This document shows positions 37,070-44,849 of a stretch of 64,000 bases of DNA, piece by piece. This DNA is from Muriicola jejuensis (lineage in GTDB: Bacteria > Bacteroidota > Bacteroidia > Flavobacteriales > Flavobacteriaceae): the NCBI RefSeq assembly GCF_010671595.1, contig NZ_JAABOP010000001.1:1550001-1614000 (forward strand). Reading direction: 5' to 3'. Numbering within the stretch: position 1 is the stretch's first letter; every line of letters starts with the position of its first letter. The position numbers and the translations under genes were made by a program. The notes beneath the pieces were generated by a model. That model worked only from the letters and a program-made list of their open reading frames with translations, was not told where the DNA came from and made no database searches.

Positions 37070-37504
37070 TCAATTGCTGATGATGATGACATTCCCACTC
37101 TGGCTGGCCCTGTATTCGAGCATGTTGAAATAGCGGTTGCCGTCTTGTGGTACCGAAAGTTGCTGCCCGGTGAAGAGGCTGTACTCAAAATTTTCACAAG
37201 GACAGACGGCGGTTTGCCCGTCGAGCTGGGTCGTGGAACAGGGACTGGGGGAATGGTTGGGGCAACTCGCCTCAAAGGCCCGGAATGCGAAACCGGTGTT
37301 CATGACAAAAACCCCGCGGATTCCTACTCCCTGTGCTCCGATGTAGACCGCGTTCCCGGGGTTGGTCAGGGGGCTGTACAGGGGGAGGTTGAGGTTGATC
37401 TCAAATCGGAAACCGATCTCCTGCAGGTAGGGATTTCGCTGTCCCTGGTCATTGCTGCAGGCGAGCAGGAGCACAAAAACGGTAATAATTCTCAATATTC
37501 TCAT
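37070..37504 (-). CDS. Rieske-like lipoprotein with degenerate cluster motif
   Basis: A lipoprotein signal (MRILRIITVFVLLLACS, Cys16) precedes about 128 residues. The centre (FEASCPNHSPSPCS ... AVCPCENFEYSLFTGQ) matches the layout of a Rieske [2Fe-2S] domain. However, the canonical CxH and CxxH boxes read C-P-N-H and C-P-C-E, so at least one histidine ligand is lost. It probably keeps the fold without a normal cluster. The function is unknown. It is convergent with the thiamine receptor gene. Confidence 0.75.
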   Translation of the reverse strand: MRILRIITVFVLLLACSNDQGQRNPYLQEIGFRFEINLNLPLYSPLTNPGNAVYIGAQGVGIRGVFVMNTGFAFRAFEASCPNHSPSPCSTTQLDGQTAVCPCENFEYSLFTGQQLSVPQDGNRYFNMLEYRASQSGNVIIISN

Positions 37505-37550
37505 AGGTTACGGCCTGAGGGTCTCCCTGCAAAAGTCATCAAAATTTCTG

Positions 37551-37558
37551 TATCTTTG
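37551..37558 (+). promoter_or_regulatory. Putative -7 element of the greA promoter
   Basis: TATCTTTG matches TAnnTTTG, 78 bases before the greA ATG and divergent from the Rieske-like gene. Confidence 0.5.
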
Positions 37559-37636
37559 ATTTTAATCCTCTCGAAAATACGTTCCCGGTGGGAGCGTTAG
37601 ATGCAGGGGATTTTCTATTTAATTAACGAGGACGAT

Positions 37637-38113
37637 ATGAGCAACGTATCTTATTACACCGCAGAAGGATTAAAGAAATTAAAAGAAGAACTCAATCACC
37701 TGAGGGACGTGGAGCGTCCACGAGCCTCACAGGCTATAGCCGATGCAAGGGATAAGGGCGACCTCTCCGAGAATGCCGAATACGATGCGGCAAAGGAAGC
37801 ACAGGGCCACCTTGAACTCAAAATCGCCAAGTTGGAAGAAACCCTGGCCAACGCCCGACTTATAGATGAATCCCAGTTGGATACTTCCAAGGTGTTGGTG
37901 CTGTCTACCGTCAAACTTCGAAATAAACAGAACGGGATGGAGATGACCTACACCCTGGTAGCCGAAAGCGAGGCAGATCTAAAGGCCGGGAAGATCTCCG
38001 TGACCTCTCCGATAGGAAAAGGACTCCTCGGGAAGAAGGTGGGGGAAACGGCTGAGATCAAGGTTCCCAATGGCACCTTAAAACTGGAAATACTGGAAAT
38101 CAGCAGGAAGTGA
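37637..38113 (+). CDS. greA: Transcription elongation factor GreA
   Basis: GreA stimulates transcript cleavage in backtracked RNA polymerase. An N-terminal coiled coil (YYTAEGLKKLKEELNHLRDVERPRASQAIADARDKGDLSENAEYDAAKEAQG) carries the acidic tip DLSENAEYDAA. The C-terminal FKBP-like domain includes SPIGKGLLGKKVGE. The ATG at 37637 gives the normal 158 residues; an upstream ATG at 37601 would add a non-conserved stretch. Confidence 0.97.
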   Translation: MSNVSYYTAEGLKKLKEELNHLRDVERPRASQAIADARDKGDLSENAEYDAAKEAQGHLELKIAKLEETLANARLIDESQLDTSKVLVLSTVKLRNKQNGMEMTYTLVAESEADLKAGKISVTSPIGKGLLGKKVGETAEIKVPNGTLKLEILEISRK

Positions 38114-38134
38114 GGTAGAATATTCATTATCTTT

Positions 38135-38166
38135 AATCCTGTCATGCAAATGACAGGATTTTTAAT
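38135..38166 (+). terminator. Terminator of greA
   Basis: AATCCTGTCAT (38135-38145), a GCAA tetraloop and ATGACAGGATT (38150-38160) form an 11-bp stem followed by T-rich sequence. It ends 10 bases before the HIT gene. Confidence 0.9.
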
Positions 38167-38175
38167 TTCCAGAAC

Positions 38176-38565
38176 ATGCCTAGCATCTTTACCAGGATCA
38201 TACAGGGGGAAATCCCCTGTTATAAGATCGCAGAGAACGACCGATTTTTTGCCTTCCTCGACATCAATCCCAACGCCATCGGGCATACCTTATGTGTCCC
38301 CAAAAAGGAGGTCGACAAATTGCTGGACCTCGATGAAGAAACCTATACAGGCCTCATGGCATTCGCCAGGAAAGTAGGCCTGGCCTTAGAAGCGGCCGTT
38401 CCGTGTAAGCGGGTAGGGATGACGGTCATCGGCCTGGAAGTACCCCATGTTCATGTACACCTTATTCCTCTCCAAACTATGGCGAACGCAACCTTCCAGC
38501 ATAAGGTCTCCCTTACGCCCGGGGAATTTGAAGAGGTGGCCGCAAGAATCAGAGCCAGTCTTTGA
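38176..38565 (+). CDS. HIT-family nucleotide-binding hydrolase
   Basis: This histidine-triad protein of 129 residues is an Hint/HinT-like purine nucleoside phosphoramidase. The triad is HVHVHLIPL near residues 94-102. The N-terminus SIFTRIIQGEIPCYKIAENDRFFAFLDINP is standard. Its 3' end overlaps the convergent zinc-ribbon membrane protein gene by 17 bases. Confidence 0.95.
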   Translation: MPSIFTRIIQGEIPCYKIAENDRFFAFLDINPNAIGHTLCVPKKEVDKLLDLDEETYTGLMAFARKVGLALEAAVPCKRVGMTVIGLEVPHVHVHLIPLQTMANATFQHKVSLTPGEFEEVAARIRASL

Positions 38566-38911
38566 GGATGCCTGCGAAATAGAGGTACGCCAAAACACCT
38601 GCGAGAATCACCAGTGCAGCCAGAAGCCAGACCGATAATTTGGTCAGTTTCACGCTGCTGGGTTCAGGGACGGTAAGCTTTTGAAAGTATTCGAAACTTC
38701 GCTCTATGTCTTCCGTCCAGGACACCGGATAGATGACGGAGCCGCAGGTAAGACATTTGATCTCGTGGCTGACCTCCGATGTGGTCTTGTTAAAGAGCCT
38801 GCTGATTAGATGCTTCTGATAGAAGGTCAACTTCAGTTCCTGGTTGAAGCATTCCGGGCAGTTGTTCTTCAGATCGGCCTCTTTGATCATCTTCAGTTGT
38901 TCCTTGGCCAT
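38549..38911 (-). CDS. Zinc-ribbon membrane-anchored protein of unknown function
   Basis: The 120 residues hold two cysteine pairs (CPEC near 18, CLTC near 53) that would form a zinc ribbon facing the cytoplasm. A single C-terminal membrane segment follows (LSVWLLAALVILAGVLAYLYFAGIL, about 92-116). No family is recognised. It starts 2 bases after the histidine kinase stop and is probably co-transcribed with it. Confidence 0.75.
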   Translation of the reverse strand: MAKEQLKMIKEADLKNNCPECFNQELKLTFYQKHLISRLFNKTTSEVSHEIKCLTCGSVIYPVSWTEDIERSFEYFQKLTVPEPSSVKLTKLSVWLLAALVILAGVLAYLYFAGILKDWL

Positions 38912-38913
38912 AA

Positions 38914-40062
38914 CTATGGGTTTATCAGTAATGAGATTTGCATGATAGTGCCTTGCTTACTCGAGGTCAGGACTTTTATCCTGCCCTTGTGATATTCCTC
39001 AACGATTCGCTTTACCAGGGATAAGCCCAGTCCCCATCCTCTCTTCTTGGACGTAACACCAGGCTCGAAAATGGTGTGGAAGTCGCTTTTCGGGATCCCC
39101 TGTCCCGTATCGGATACCAGGATATTCACGTATTTCCCCTCGGGAATGATCTCTATGGAGATGGAGCCTTTTCCCTTCATGGCATCGATCCCGTTCTTTA
39201 CCAGGTTCTCGATGGTCCAGTTGTAAAGGGCAGCATTGAGCATGATCGGGAGGGATTCTACCCTGGGGTGGAAGGAGAACTGTATCAGGCGTGAGCTGCG
39301 CAATTGAAGGTATTCATAGGCCTTCCTCGTCTCTTCTACAATGTCTAACCGCTCCAGCTTGGGCAGGGATCCGATATTGCTGAAGCGTTCAGTGATGGTT
39401 TGCAATCGGTCAATATCCTTTTCGATCTCTTCTGTGATAGAATTGTTCAGGTCCTCTTTCTTCAGCAATTCATTCCATCCCAGCAGGGAGGTAAGGGGGG
39501 TGCTGATCTGGTGTGCGGTCTCCTTGGCCATCCCCGCCCAGAGTTTATTTTGCTCCGAGGCCTTGTTTGTCTTGAAGAAAAAGAAGATGACCGTACCAAA
39601 GAGAAGGATGATCAGCAATAAAGCTATAGGGTAGTATTTAAGTTTGTTCAGCACTTCTGAATTCCCGTAGTAGAGCGTTGCCAGGGTCTCCCCGTCATAG
39701 GTGATGGCGATCGGGGTGTTCTCATCCCGGAACCTGGCTATCTTTTTCCGGATCTCCAGGGAATCTGCTTCCACTTCTTCAGGCATGTTGTTCGTCTTTA
39801 TCGACCCGTCCCTGTTGACCAGGATCATGGGCGTGGAGGTATTGTTCTGGAAGATCTTGACATGAAGGTTTCCGAGGTCCCTGTCTTCTGAGGATTGAAG
39901 AAGCTCAGACTGAGCGGTCGCCCAGATCTCCATCTTGTGTCGCTCTTCCTCCTTGAATTTCTTAAAGAAACTATTGGTATTCCAAAGGATAAGACTTACG
40001 ATAACAAAGGATGCTATCAGCAAGATGAGATTGTTGAATTTGTTTTTCGGATTAATGGTCAT
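38914..40062 (-). CDS. Membrane sensor histidine kinase
   Basis: Two transmembrane segments (about residues 10-30 and 142-162) flank a periplasmic sensor domain of roughly 110 residues. There is no evident HAMP domain. The H-box is GMAKETAHQISTPLTSLLGW, with the phosphoacceptor His near residue 185. The ATPase core shows the N-box (ENLVKNGIDAM), G1 (VSDTGQGIPKSD) and G2 (GWGLGLSLVK) motifs. No response regulator gene is adjacent, so it is an orphan kinase in this window. Confidence 0.93.
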   Translation of the reverse strand: MTINPKNKFNNLILLIASFVIVSLILWNTNSFFKKFKEEERHKMEIWATAQSELLQSSEDRDLGNLHVKIFQNNTSTPMILVNRDGSIKTNNMPEEVEADSLEIRKKIARFRDENTPIAITYDGETLATLYYGNSEVLNKLKYYPIALLLIILLFGTVIFFFFKTNKASEQNKLWAGMAKETAHQISTPLTSLLGWNELLKKEDLNNSITEEIEKDIDRLQTITERFSNIGSLPKLERLDIVEETRKAYEYLQLRSSRLIQFSFHPRVESLPIMLNAALYNWTIENLVKNGIDAMKGKGSISIEIIPEGKYVNILVSDTGQGIPKSDFHTIFEPGVTSKKRGWGLGLSLVKRIVEEYHKGRIKVLTSSKQGTIMQISLLINP

Positions 40063-40154
40063 CCTCTTTTAACCTGATTTAAAGATAACTTAATTTGATC
40101 TCTTTTGTTGCATTTGAAGCAGATGGAGGGTTCCCATATTGGGCACAATTTACG

Positions 40155-40162
40155 TACCTTTG
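40155..40162 (+). promoter_or_regulatory. Putative -7 element of the flavin reductase gene
   Basis: TACCTTTG (TAnnTTTG) ends 6 bases before the ATG at 40169. The transcript would be leaderless or nearly so if this element is used. Confidence 0.5.
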
Positions 40163-40168
40163 TTCCCT

Positions 40169-41047
40169 ATGTCAGAGACCGTAACCATACTCCCTGCTGA
40201 AGTTCCCGTAGCCCAACTTCACGGCTATTTGCTCGGAGCTGTGGGTCCCAGGCCCATCGCATTTGCCAGTACGGTGGACAAGGGAGGAAGGCCTAACTTG
40301 TCGCCCTTCAGTTTCTTCAATGTATTCAGTGCCAATCCCCCGGTCCTTATCTTTTCCCCGGCCCGGAGGGTAAGGGACAACACCACCAAACACACTTTAG
40401 AGAATGTACTTGAAACGCGGGAAGTGGTCATCAACGTGGTGGATTACGATATGGTACAGCAGATGTCCCTGGCCAGTACGGAATACGCCCAAGGGGAGAA
40501 CGAGTTCATCAAGGCCGGGCTTACCATGGTGCCTTCAGACGAGGTAAGACCCTATCGGGTAGGGGAATCCCCTGTTCAGTTCGAATGCCGGGTTACCAAG
40601 GTAGAACCCCTGGGAGAAGAAGGGGGCGCAGGAAATCTTGTGTTTTCAGAAGTGGTCCGAATTCACATTAAGAAGGCAATACTGGATCCGGACGGAGGCA
40701 TAGATCAGCACAAAATAGACCAGGTGGCCAGGATGGGGGGAAACTGGTATACCCGGGCGAGATCCGGAATGTTTGAGGTCCCCAAACCGCTGAGTACAAA
40801 AGGGATGGGGGTTGACCGTCTCCCCGAACAGGTTCGAAAAAGTCCGGTGCTGACAGGCAATGACCTGGGGATGCTCGGTAACGTGGAGAGTCTGCCTTCT
40901 GAAGAGGCCGTAAAGGCATTTCTGAAAGAACACCCGAACCTCATTACCCTGCAGGGCAACCTTGAAAAAATACATCAAAAAGCAAAGGAATTTTTAATGG
41001 AGAACGATGTGTCTTCCGCCTGGAAGGTACTCATGTTAAATCAGTAA
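40169..41047 (+). CDS. Flavin reductase-like domain protein (FMN-binding split barrel)
   Basis: This FMN-binding split-barrel protein resembles the flavin reductase/DIM6-NTAB group. The signature LLGAVGPRPIAFASTVDKGGRPNLSPFSFFNVFSANPPVLIFSP (residues 20-63) is typical. A C-terminal extension of about 90 residues follows the barrel. ATG at 40169 (MSETVTI) is preferred to the one at 40139. The substrate is unknown. DUF3127 follows after 2 bases. Confidence 0.88.
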   Translation: MSETVTILPAEVPVAQLHGYLLGAVGPRPIAFASTVDKGGRPNLSPFSFFNVFSANPPVLIFSPARRVRDNTTKHTLENVLETREVVINVVDYDMVQQMSLASTEYAQGENEFIKAGLTMVPSDEVRPYRVGESPVQFECRVTKVEPLGEEGGAGNLVFSEVVRIHIKKAILDPDGGIDQHKIDQVARMGGNWYTRARSGMFEVPKPLSTKGMGVDRLPEQVRKSPVLTGNDLGMLGNVESLPSEEAVKAFLKEHPNLITLQGNLEKIHQKAKEFLMENDVSSAWKVLMLNQ

Positions 41048-41049
41048 AT

Positions 41050-41427
41050 ATGGAAATACAAGGCAAGATTAAAATGATCGATGAAACCAAGACCTATGGG
41101 TCTAATGGTTTCCGCAAAAGGGAGGTGGTCGTGACCACGGAGGAGCAATACCCACAACACATTATGATCGAATTCGTACAGGACAAAACGGACCTGCTGA
41201 ACGCATTCAATGAAGGGGAGAGCGTAAAGGTCAGCATCAACCTGAGAGGCAGGGAATGGGTAAATCCGCAGGGGGAGACCAAATATTTCAATTCCATCCA
41301 GGGATGGCGGATAGAAAAACTTACCGCTGAAAACGAATCTGCTGGTATGCCACCCATACCTCCGATGGATGCTTTTGAACCCGCCAACGAACTGAATGAA
41401 GAGGATCACGACGATCTTCCTTTCTAA
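41050..41427 (+). CDS. DUF3127-family protein with SSB-like acidic C-terminus
   Basis: This Bacteroidetes protein of 125 residues has an N-terminal beta-rich domain (MEIQGKIKMIDETKTYGSNGFRKREVVV) that looks like an OB fold. It is followed by a flexible Pro/Asn linker and the tail EEDHDDLPF. The tail equals the protein-interaction tip of SSB; the ssb product in this window ends EEEDDLPF. No function is established for the family. Binding nucleic acid or SSB partners is an inference. The gene starts 2 bases after the flavin reductase gene. Confidence 0.85.
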   Translation: MEIQGKIKMIDETKTYGSNGFRKREVVVTTEEQYPQHIMIEFVQDKTDLLNAFNEGESVKVSINLRGREWVNPQGETKYFNSIQGWRIEKLTAENESAGMPPIPPMDAFEPANELNEEDHDDLPF

Positions 41428-41467
41428 GGTCTGAGGGTTATCCCCAGGAAAATAAACCCACCTACCC

Positions 41468-42142
41468 GTGAAGAACGAGAACAGGCCCATCACTTTTCTG
41501 GATGACCGGTTGATCTTTCCACCGGTGGAGATGGCCAATCCCGAAGGGCTTCTGGCCGTAGGGGGGGATCTTTCCCCGGAACGTCTTATTCTGGCCTACC
41601 GCAACGGCATCTTTCCCTGGTTCAGTGAAGACTCCCTCATCCTGTGGTGGAGTCCGGACCCGAGGATGGTCTTATTCCCTTCCAGGGTGAAAGTGAGCAG
41701 GAGTATGCGAAATACCCTGAACAGGGGAATTTATAAGGTCACCCGTGACCACGCCTTCAGGGAGGTGGTCGAAGCATGTGCAAAGGCCCCCAGGCCGGGT
41801 CAGAACGGCACCTGGATCACCGGAAAGATGATCGAAGCCTATATCGAATTGCACCGCAAGGGGATTGCCCACTCCTATGAGGTCTGGGAAGATGGAGAAT
41901 TGGTGGGAGGGCTTTATGGTCTGGACCTCGGTCATGTGTTCTGCGGGGAAAGTATGTTCAGCAGGTCTCGTGATGCCTCCAAATGCGCCCTGATCCAACT
42001 GGCTGAAGATCTGAAAGAAAAAAAGTACAGCCTTATCGACTGTCAATTGCACACCACTCACCTGGAAAGCCTGGGGGCAGAACTGATCCCCAGGTCGGAT
42101 TACCTGAACATCTTAAAGGGAAAAGATTACCGAGGAGTTTAA
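41468..42142 (+). CDS. aat: Leucyl/phenylalanyl-tRNA-protein transferase
   Basis: Aat adds Leu or Phe from charged tRNA to proteins with N-terminal Arg or Lys, making N-end rule substrates for ClpS-ClpAP. Family motifs are FPPVEMANPEGLLAVGGDLSPERL, YRNGIFPWF, LWWSPDPRMVL, GGLYGLDLGHVFCGESMFS and LIDCQLHTTHLESLGAELIPR. The start is GTG at 41468, 40 bases after DUF3127. It has 224 residues, normal for the family. Confidence 0.97.
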   Translation: MKNENRPITFLDDRLIFPPVEMANPEGLLAVGGDLSPERLILAYRNGIFPWFSEDSLILWWSPDPRMVLFPSRVKVSRSMRNTLNRGIYKVTRDHAFREVVEACAKAPRPGQNGTWITGKMIEAYIELHRKGIAHSYEVWEDGELVGGLYGLDLGHVFCGESMFSRSRDASKCALIQLAEDLKEKKYSLIDCQLHTTHLESLGAELIPRSDYLNILKGKDYRGV

Positions 42143-42802
42143 GAAAAGGACCGGCCGGGTGTCCCCGGTGTAATTTTCCAACCTGTATTCAAGCCCGGTC
42201 TGGAATTGTAGATCCGCATCGAGGCGCCATCCGACCATAGCTGCGAATCACTGGTCGAACTGGGGAGATACTCCCTTGGCAGCACTCAAAAGGGCTTCGG
42301 TATTGAGGAAAAGGTAGGCTTCACGTACATCCACCTTCTCACCCTGGAGGGGGAAGTCAAGCGTAAACCGGTACCTGAAACGATGTATGGTCAGGTCCGG
42401 GAAAATGCGTTGTTCTGAACGCAGGCGGTGGCCATACCGCACTATCAGGGGTCTTGAGGTGATGTTTAATTGCTGGGTTAATCTGAATTCATTCTCCCGG
42501 GCAGGTTCAAAGAGTTTTCTGAATCGATACATGAGCCCTAAGCCAAAACTCGTATTCGCACCAGACGAGAAAGTGGAGAAATGGGAAATATCCAGGTTCC
42601 TTCCCTGAAATTCCATTTCCCGATTTCTCAAGATATAATTCCTGCTGCTGATGGCGAGGTTGTGGTTGTAGTGTGGCAGGACCTTATAGTTAAGGGCCAT
42701 CTGGGGTTGGAGGTAGGCTGTGAAAGATTCCTGTGCCACAAGTTCGTGGAACCCAAAAAAAACAACGATGACCAGCAGGGATCTAATACAGGATATGGTC
42801 AT
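42113..42802 (-). pseudogene. DUF2490-type outer-membrane protein gene interrupted by an in-frame TGA
   Basis: From ATG at 42802 (signal peptide ending HELVAQ) the frame encodes an exported beta-strand-rich protein like the DUF2490 family. It stops at TGA 42248-42250 after 184 residues (PQFDQ-stop). The same frame continues for 44 more codons (FAAMVGWRLDADLQF ... ENYTGDTRPVLFLNSSV) to TAA at 42113-42115. This continuation has the closing-strand character expected of the family, so one base change (CGA to TGA) probably removed the last strands. The continuation overlaps the end of aat by 30 bases. The gene start overlaps the upstream gene by 20 bases. Confidence 0.75.
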
Positions 42803-43370
42803 AATTGGGGGGTAATGACTTCCTTCGGGAGATGAAGATGCCCTCGGCATCAAAGAGGTATTCGTACTCTTCACGCCCCGAATCGGTCCTGCAGGATACT
42901 ACCAATTCATAATTGATATAAGGCAGCAGGAGGTTCTGAAAAGCATCCTTCATCACTTTTTCCAGGTTTTGGTTTCCGGTCACCGGATATTGCTGCTGTA
43001 ATCTTCTGACCTTGAATTTGCCACAATCGTTTTCCAGGTAAGCAGAGATCCCGGCATAGACATCTTCGGGGACATCAACTTCCTTCACCAGAAGTTCGAT
43101 ATCTTCGAGTTCTCCGACCGCGCTGAATTCGACGCTGTAATGGAGCCTGTCTTTCCTGAATTTAGCCTCAAAACTCGTTGTGCTGCTGTCGATCTCCTTG
43201 TAGAACCTGAGCCTCCGAACACCTTCGATCTCCTCACGGATAAGTAACAGGGCATTTTGAGGGAATTCGGATTTTTTGATCCTGAATTCGCGCTCATACT
43301 TGGCCTGCCCCTGTAAACAGAGGGTACAAAACAGGGTCAGTCCTGTAAATAGGACACTAAACTTTGTCAT
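42783..43370 (-). CDS. Exported protein of unknown function
   Basis: Signal peptide residues 1-22 (ending LCLQGQA) precede 173 residues with mixed helix and strand, many charged residues and the terminal PPNYDHILY. No characterised family is recognised; it may be a PepSY-like periplasmic protein. It sits between tag and the interrupted DUF2490 gene with overlaps at both ends (14 and 20 bases), so the three are one transcription unit. Confidence 0.72.
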   Translation of the reverse strand: MTKFSVLFTGLTLFCTLCLQGQAKYEREFRIKKSEFPQNALLLIREEIEGVRRLRFYKEIDSSTTSFEAKFRKDRLHYSVEFSAVGELEDIELLVKEVDVPEDVYAGISAYLENDCGKFKVRRLQQQYPVTGNQNLEKVMKDAFQNLLLPYINYELVVSCRTDSGREEYEYLFDAEGIFISRRKSLPPNYDHILY

Positions 43371-43920
43371 AACGAAAACAGGATGTTAAGTGATCATTGA
43401 CCATGCCCGTAGCCTGCATATGGGCGTATACCACGGTACTCCCAACAAATTTAAACCCCTTCTTTTTCAGGTCGGCACTAAGACGGTCAGACAGATCGGT
43501 CCTCGCCGGAAGATCAGAGAGCGTTTTAAAGGAATTTTTGATCGGTGTGTGATTTACAAATCCCCAGATATAGTCGCTGAAGGTCCCAAATTCATTCCGG
43601 ACCCTTATAAAGGCATTCGCATTGTTCACGGTGGCATGGATCTTCAATTTGTTCCTGATGATCCCGGGATCATTCAGCAGCAGGGTTATTTTCTCGGAGT
43701 CGTATTTCGAAATTTTATAAAAATCGAAGTCGTCAAAGGCCCTGCGGAAATTTTCCCTCTTGTTCAGGACGGTCAACCAGCTCAGTCCTGCCTGGAAGGT
43801 CTCCAGAGTCAGGAATTCGAAGAGGATGGCATCATCTTTAACCGGCACGCCCCATTCCTCGTTGTGGTACCTCACATACCTCTCGCTGCCTTCGCACCAG
43901 CCGCATCTTTCCAGGCTCAT
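43357..43920 (-). CDS. tag: DNA-3-methyladenine glycosylase I
   Basis: Tag removes 3-methyladenine from alkylated DNA. The N-terminus RCGWCEGSERYVRYHNEEWGVP holds the first zinc-binding cysteine and conserved Glu. LFEFLTLETFQAGLSWLTVLNKRENFR and KKKGFKFVGSTVVYAHMQATGMVNDH are further signatures. It has 187 residues, full length. Confidence 0.96.
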   Translation of the reverse strand: MSLERCGWCEGSERYVRYHNEEWGVPVKDDAILFEFLTLETFQAGLSWLTVLNKRENFRRAFDDFDFYKISKYDSEKITLLLNDPGIIRNKLKIHATVNNANAFIRVRNEFGTFSDYIWGFVNHTPIKNSFKTLSDLPARTDLSDRLSADLKKKGFKFVGSTVVYAHMQATGMVNDHLTSCFRYDKV

Positions 43921-44228
43921 AGGCTGTCATACTTTCTTTAAAGATAGTAGGAAAATATTAAATTCTCCTGATTCAAAAATGGGTGAACACACCTTTTGGA
44001 TATTGGCAATCAGCTGGAATACACAATGCCGATCCTGGGTTGCAAAGCCCGATGATTATCTGTGGAAAGGAAAAAAAGTAAAGACCTGAAGGACCATGGA
44101 GATCTTCAGGTCTGTTATCAAATGAAGGAACCATTCCTCTTGGGAATACTCGGGCGTATCGCTTAGCTTGTTTTACTTCTGGATCAAGGCCTCAGGGGGA
44201 GGAAGATCGATGTAAAAGGAGCGAACCT
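43921..44228. other. Intergenic region without recognised gene
   Basis: This 308-base stretch between tag and the 104-residue gene holds one strong hairpin (listed separately). I see no coding region with start, codon bias and family resemblance on either strand. Confidence 0.6.
44070..44113 (-). terminator. Hairpin terminator after the 104-residue gene
   Basis: AGACCTGAAG (44082-44091) and CTTCAGGTCT (44104-44113) form a 10-bp stem with a 12-base loop. On the minus strand T-rich sequence follows (complement of the A run at 44071-44077). Confidence 0.75.
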
Positions 44229-44543
44229 TTATGAACGTTCCTGGTGCAGGAACTTGATCTTGATATCACCCTCTATCTGCAGGGTGTAGCCTGCATCCCT
44301 GGCCTGAAGGATAAGGTCCTTTACCTGGGTTTTAGCCTCTTTGAGTTCTTTTATCCTGTGTTCGGAATGTACAGAATCAATACCGAATCTCTCTTGTAAA
44401 CTCAGGATCTGAAGGTTGTGAAATTTGATCTTATCTCCGATAAGTGAAAAGAGGATATCCGCAGCTTCGGCAGGGGTATAAGTCCCCTCCACCAACTTGA
44501 TGGTGGTCTGTTCCTTTTTGATTTCCGTTTGTTGAGTTTGCAT
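44229..44543 (-). CDS. Conserved-looking cytoplasmic protein of unknown function
   Basis: It has 104 residues with no signal peptide. The first 15 are Gln/Thr/Lys-rich. Predicted helices follow (YTPAEAADILFSLIGDKIKFHNLQ, then a heptad-like HRIKELKEAKTQVKDLILQARDAG), and it ends with a strand pair (YTLQIEGDIKIKFL). No family is recognised. It lies 25 bases after a 54-residue membrane protein gene and both are divergent from the LysR regulator, so it may be a LysR target. Confidence 0.7.
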   Translation of the reverse strand: MQTQQTEIKKEQTTIKLVEGTYTPAEAADILFSLIGDKIKFHNLQILSLQERFGIDSVHSEHRIKELKEAKTQVKDLILQARDAGYTLQIEGDIKIKFLHQERS

Positions 44544-44568
44544 GTATGTGATTTAAGGTGAATGAATA

Positions 44569-44733
44569 TTACTTTCTAACCGTTACGAGTTTCATAAAGA
44601 CGATGCACCCTAAAATAAAACCGAGGGCGATCAGTTCCCTGAACATGAGTTCATAGTGCATGGACAGGGCCATAAAGCCAAGAAAAAAAGCGGAACTGAG
44701 GGTGAGAGTGATCAGAGTTTTAGTAGATAGCAT
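44569..44733 (-). CDS. 54-residue two-helix membrane protein
   Basis: The frame from ATG at 44733 to TAA at 44569 encodes 54 residues with two hydrophobic segments, LITLTLSSAFFLGFMALSM (7-25) and LIALGFILGCIVFMKLV (34-50), joined by HYELMFRE. Size and topology resemble small membrane peptides with regulatory roles. No family is recognised. It is the first gene divergent from lysR and is probably co-transcribed with the 104-residue gene. Confidence 0.6.
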   Translation of the reverse strand: MLSTKTLITLTLSSAFFLGFMALSMHYELMFRELIALGFILGCIVFMKLVTVRK

Positions 44734-44832
44734 AACGGGATGTTTGGTGAATATATCTTCTCGTGGAATTTTATTTTTGGCAAATGTCGGGTCTTTGCAT
44801 CATATATTTTTATTTATATTTAAAATGTGAAA

Positions 44833-44849
44833 CATAAATACTATTTATG
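44833..44849. promoter_or_regulatory. Perfect palindrome over the lysR start codon
   Basis: CATAAATAcTATTTATG is a perfect 17-base palindrome whose last three bases are the lysR ATG. It contains T-N11-A (44835 to 44847), the LysR-type box. Autoregulation is the obvious inference. Confidence 0.55.

Noticed and set aside
43921-44228. Possible small gene between tag and the 104-residue gene
   Set aside because: No frame has a plausible start, length and composition; only a terminator hairpin is supported.
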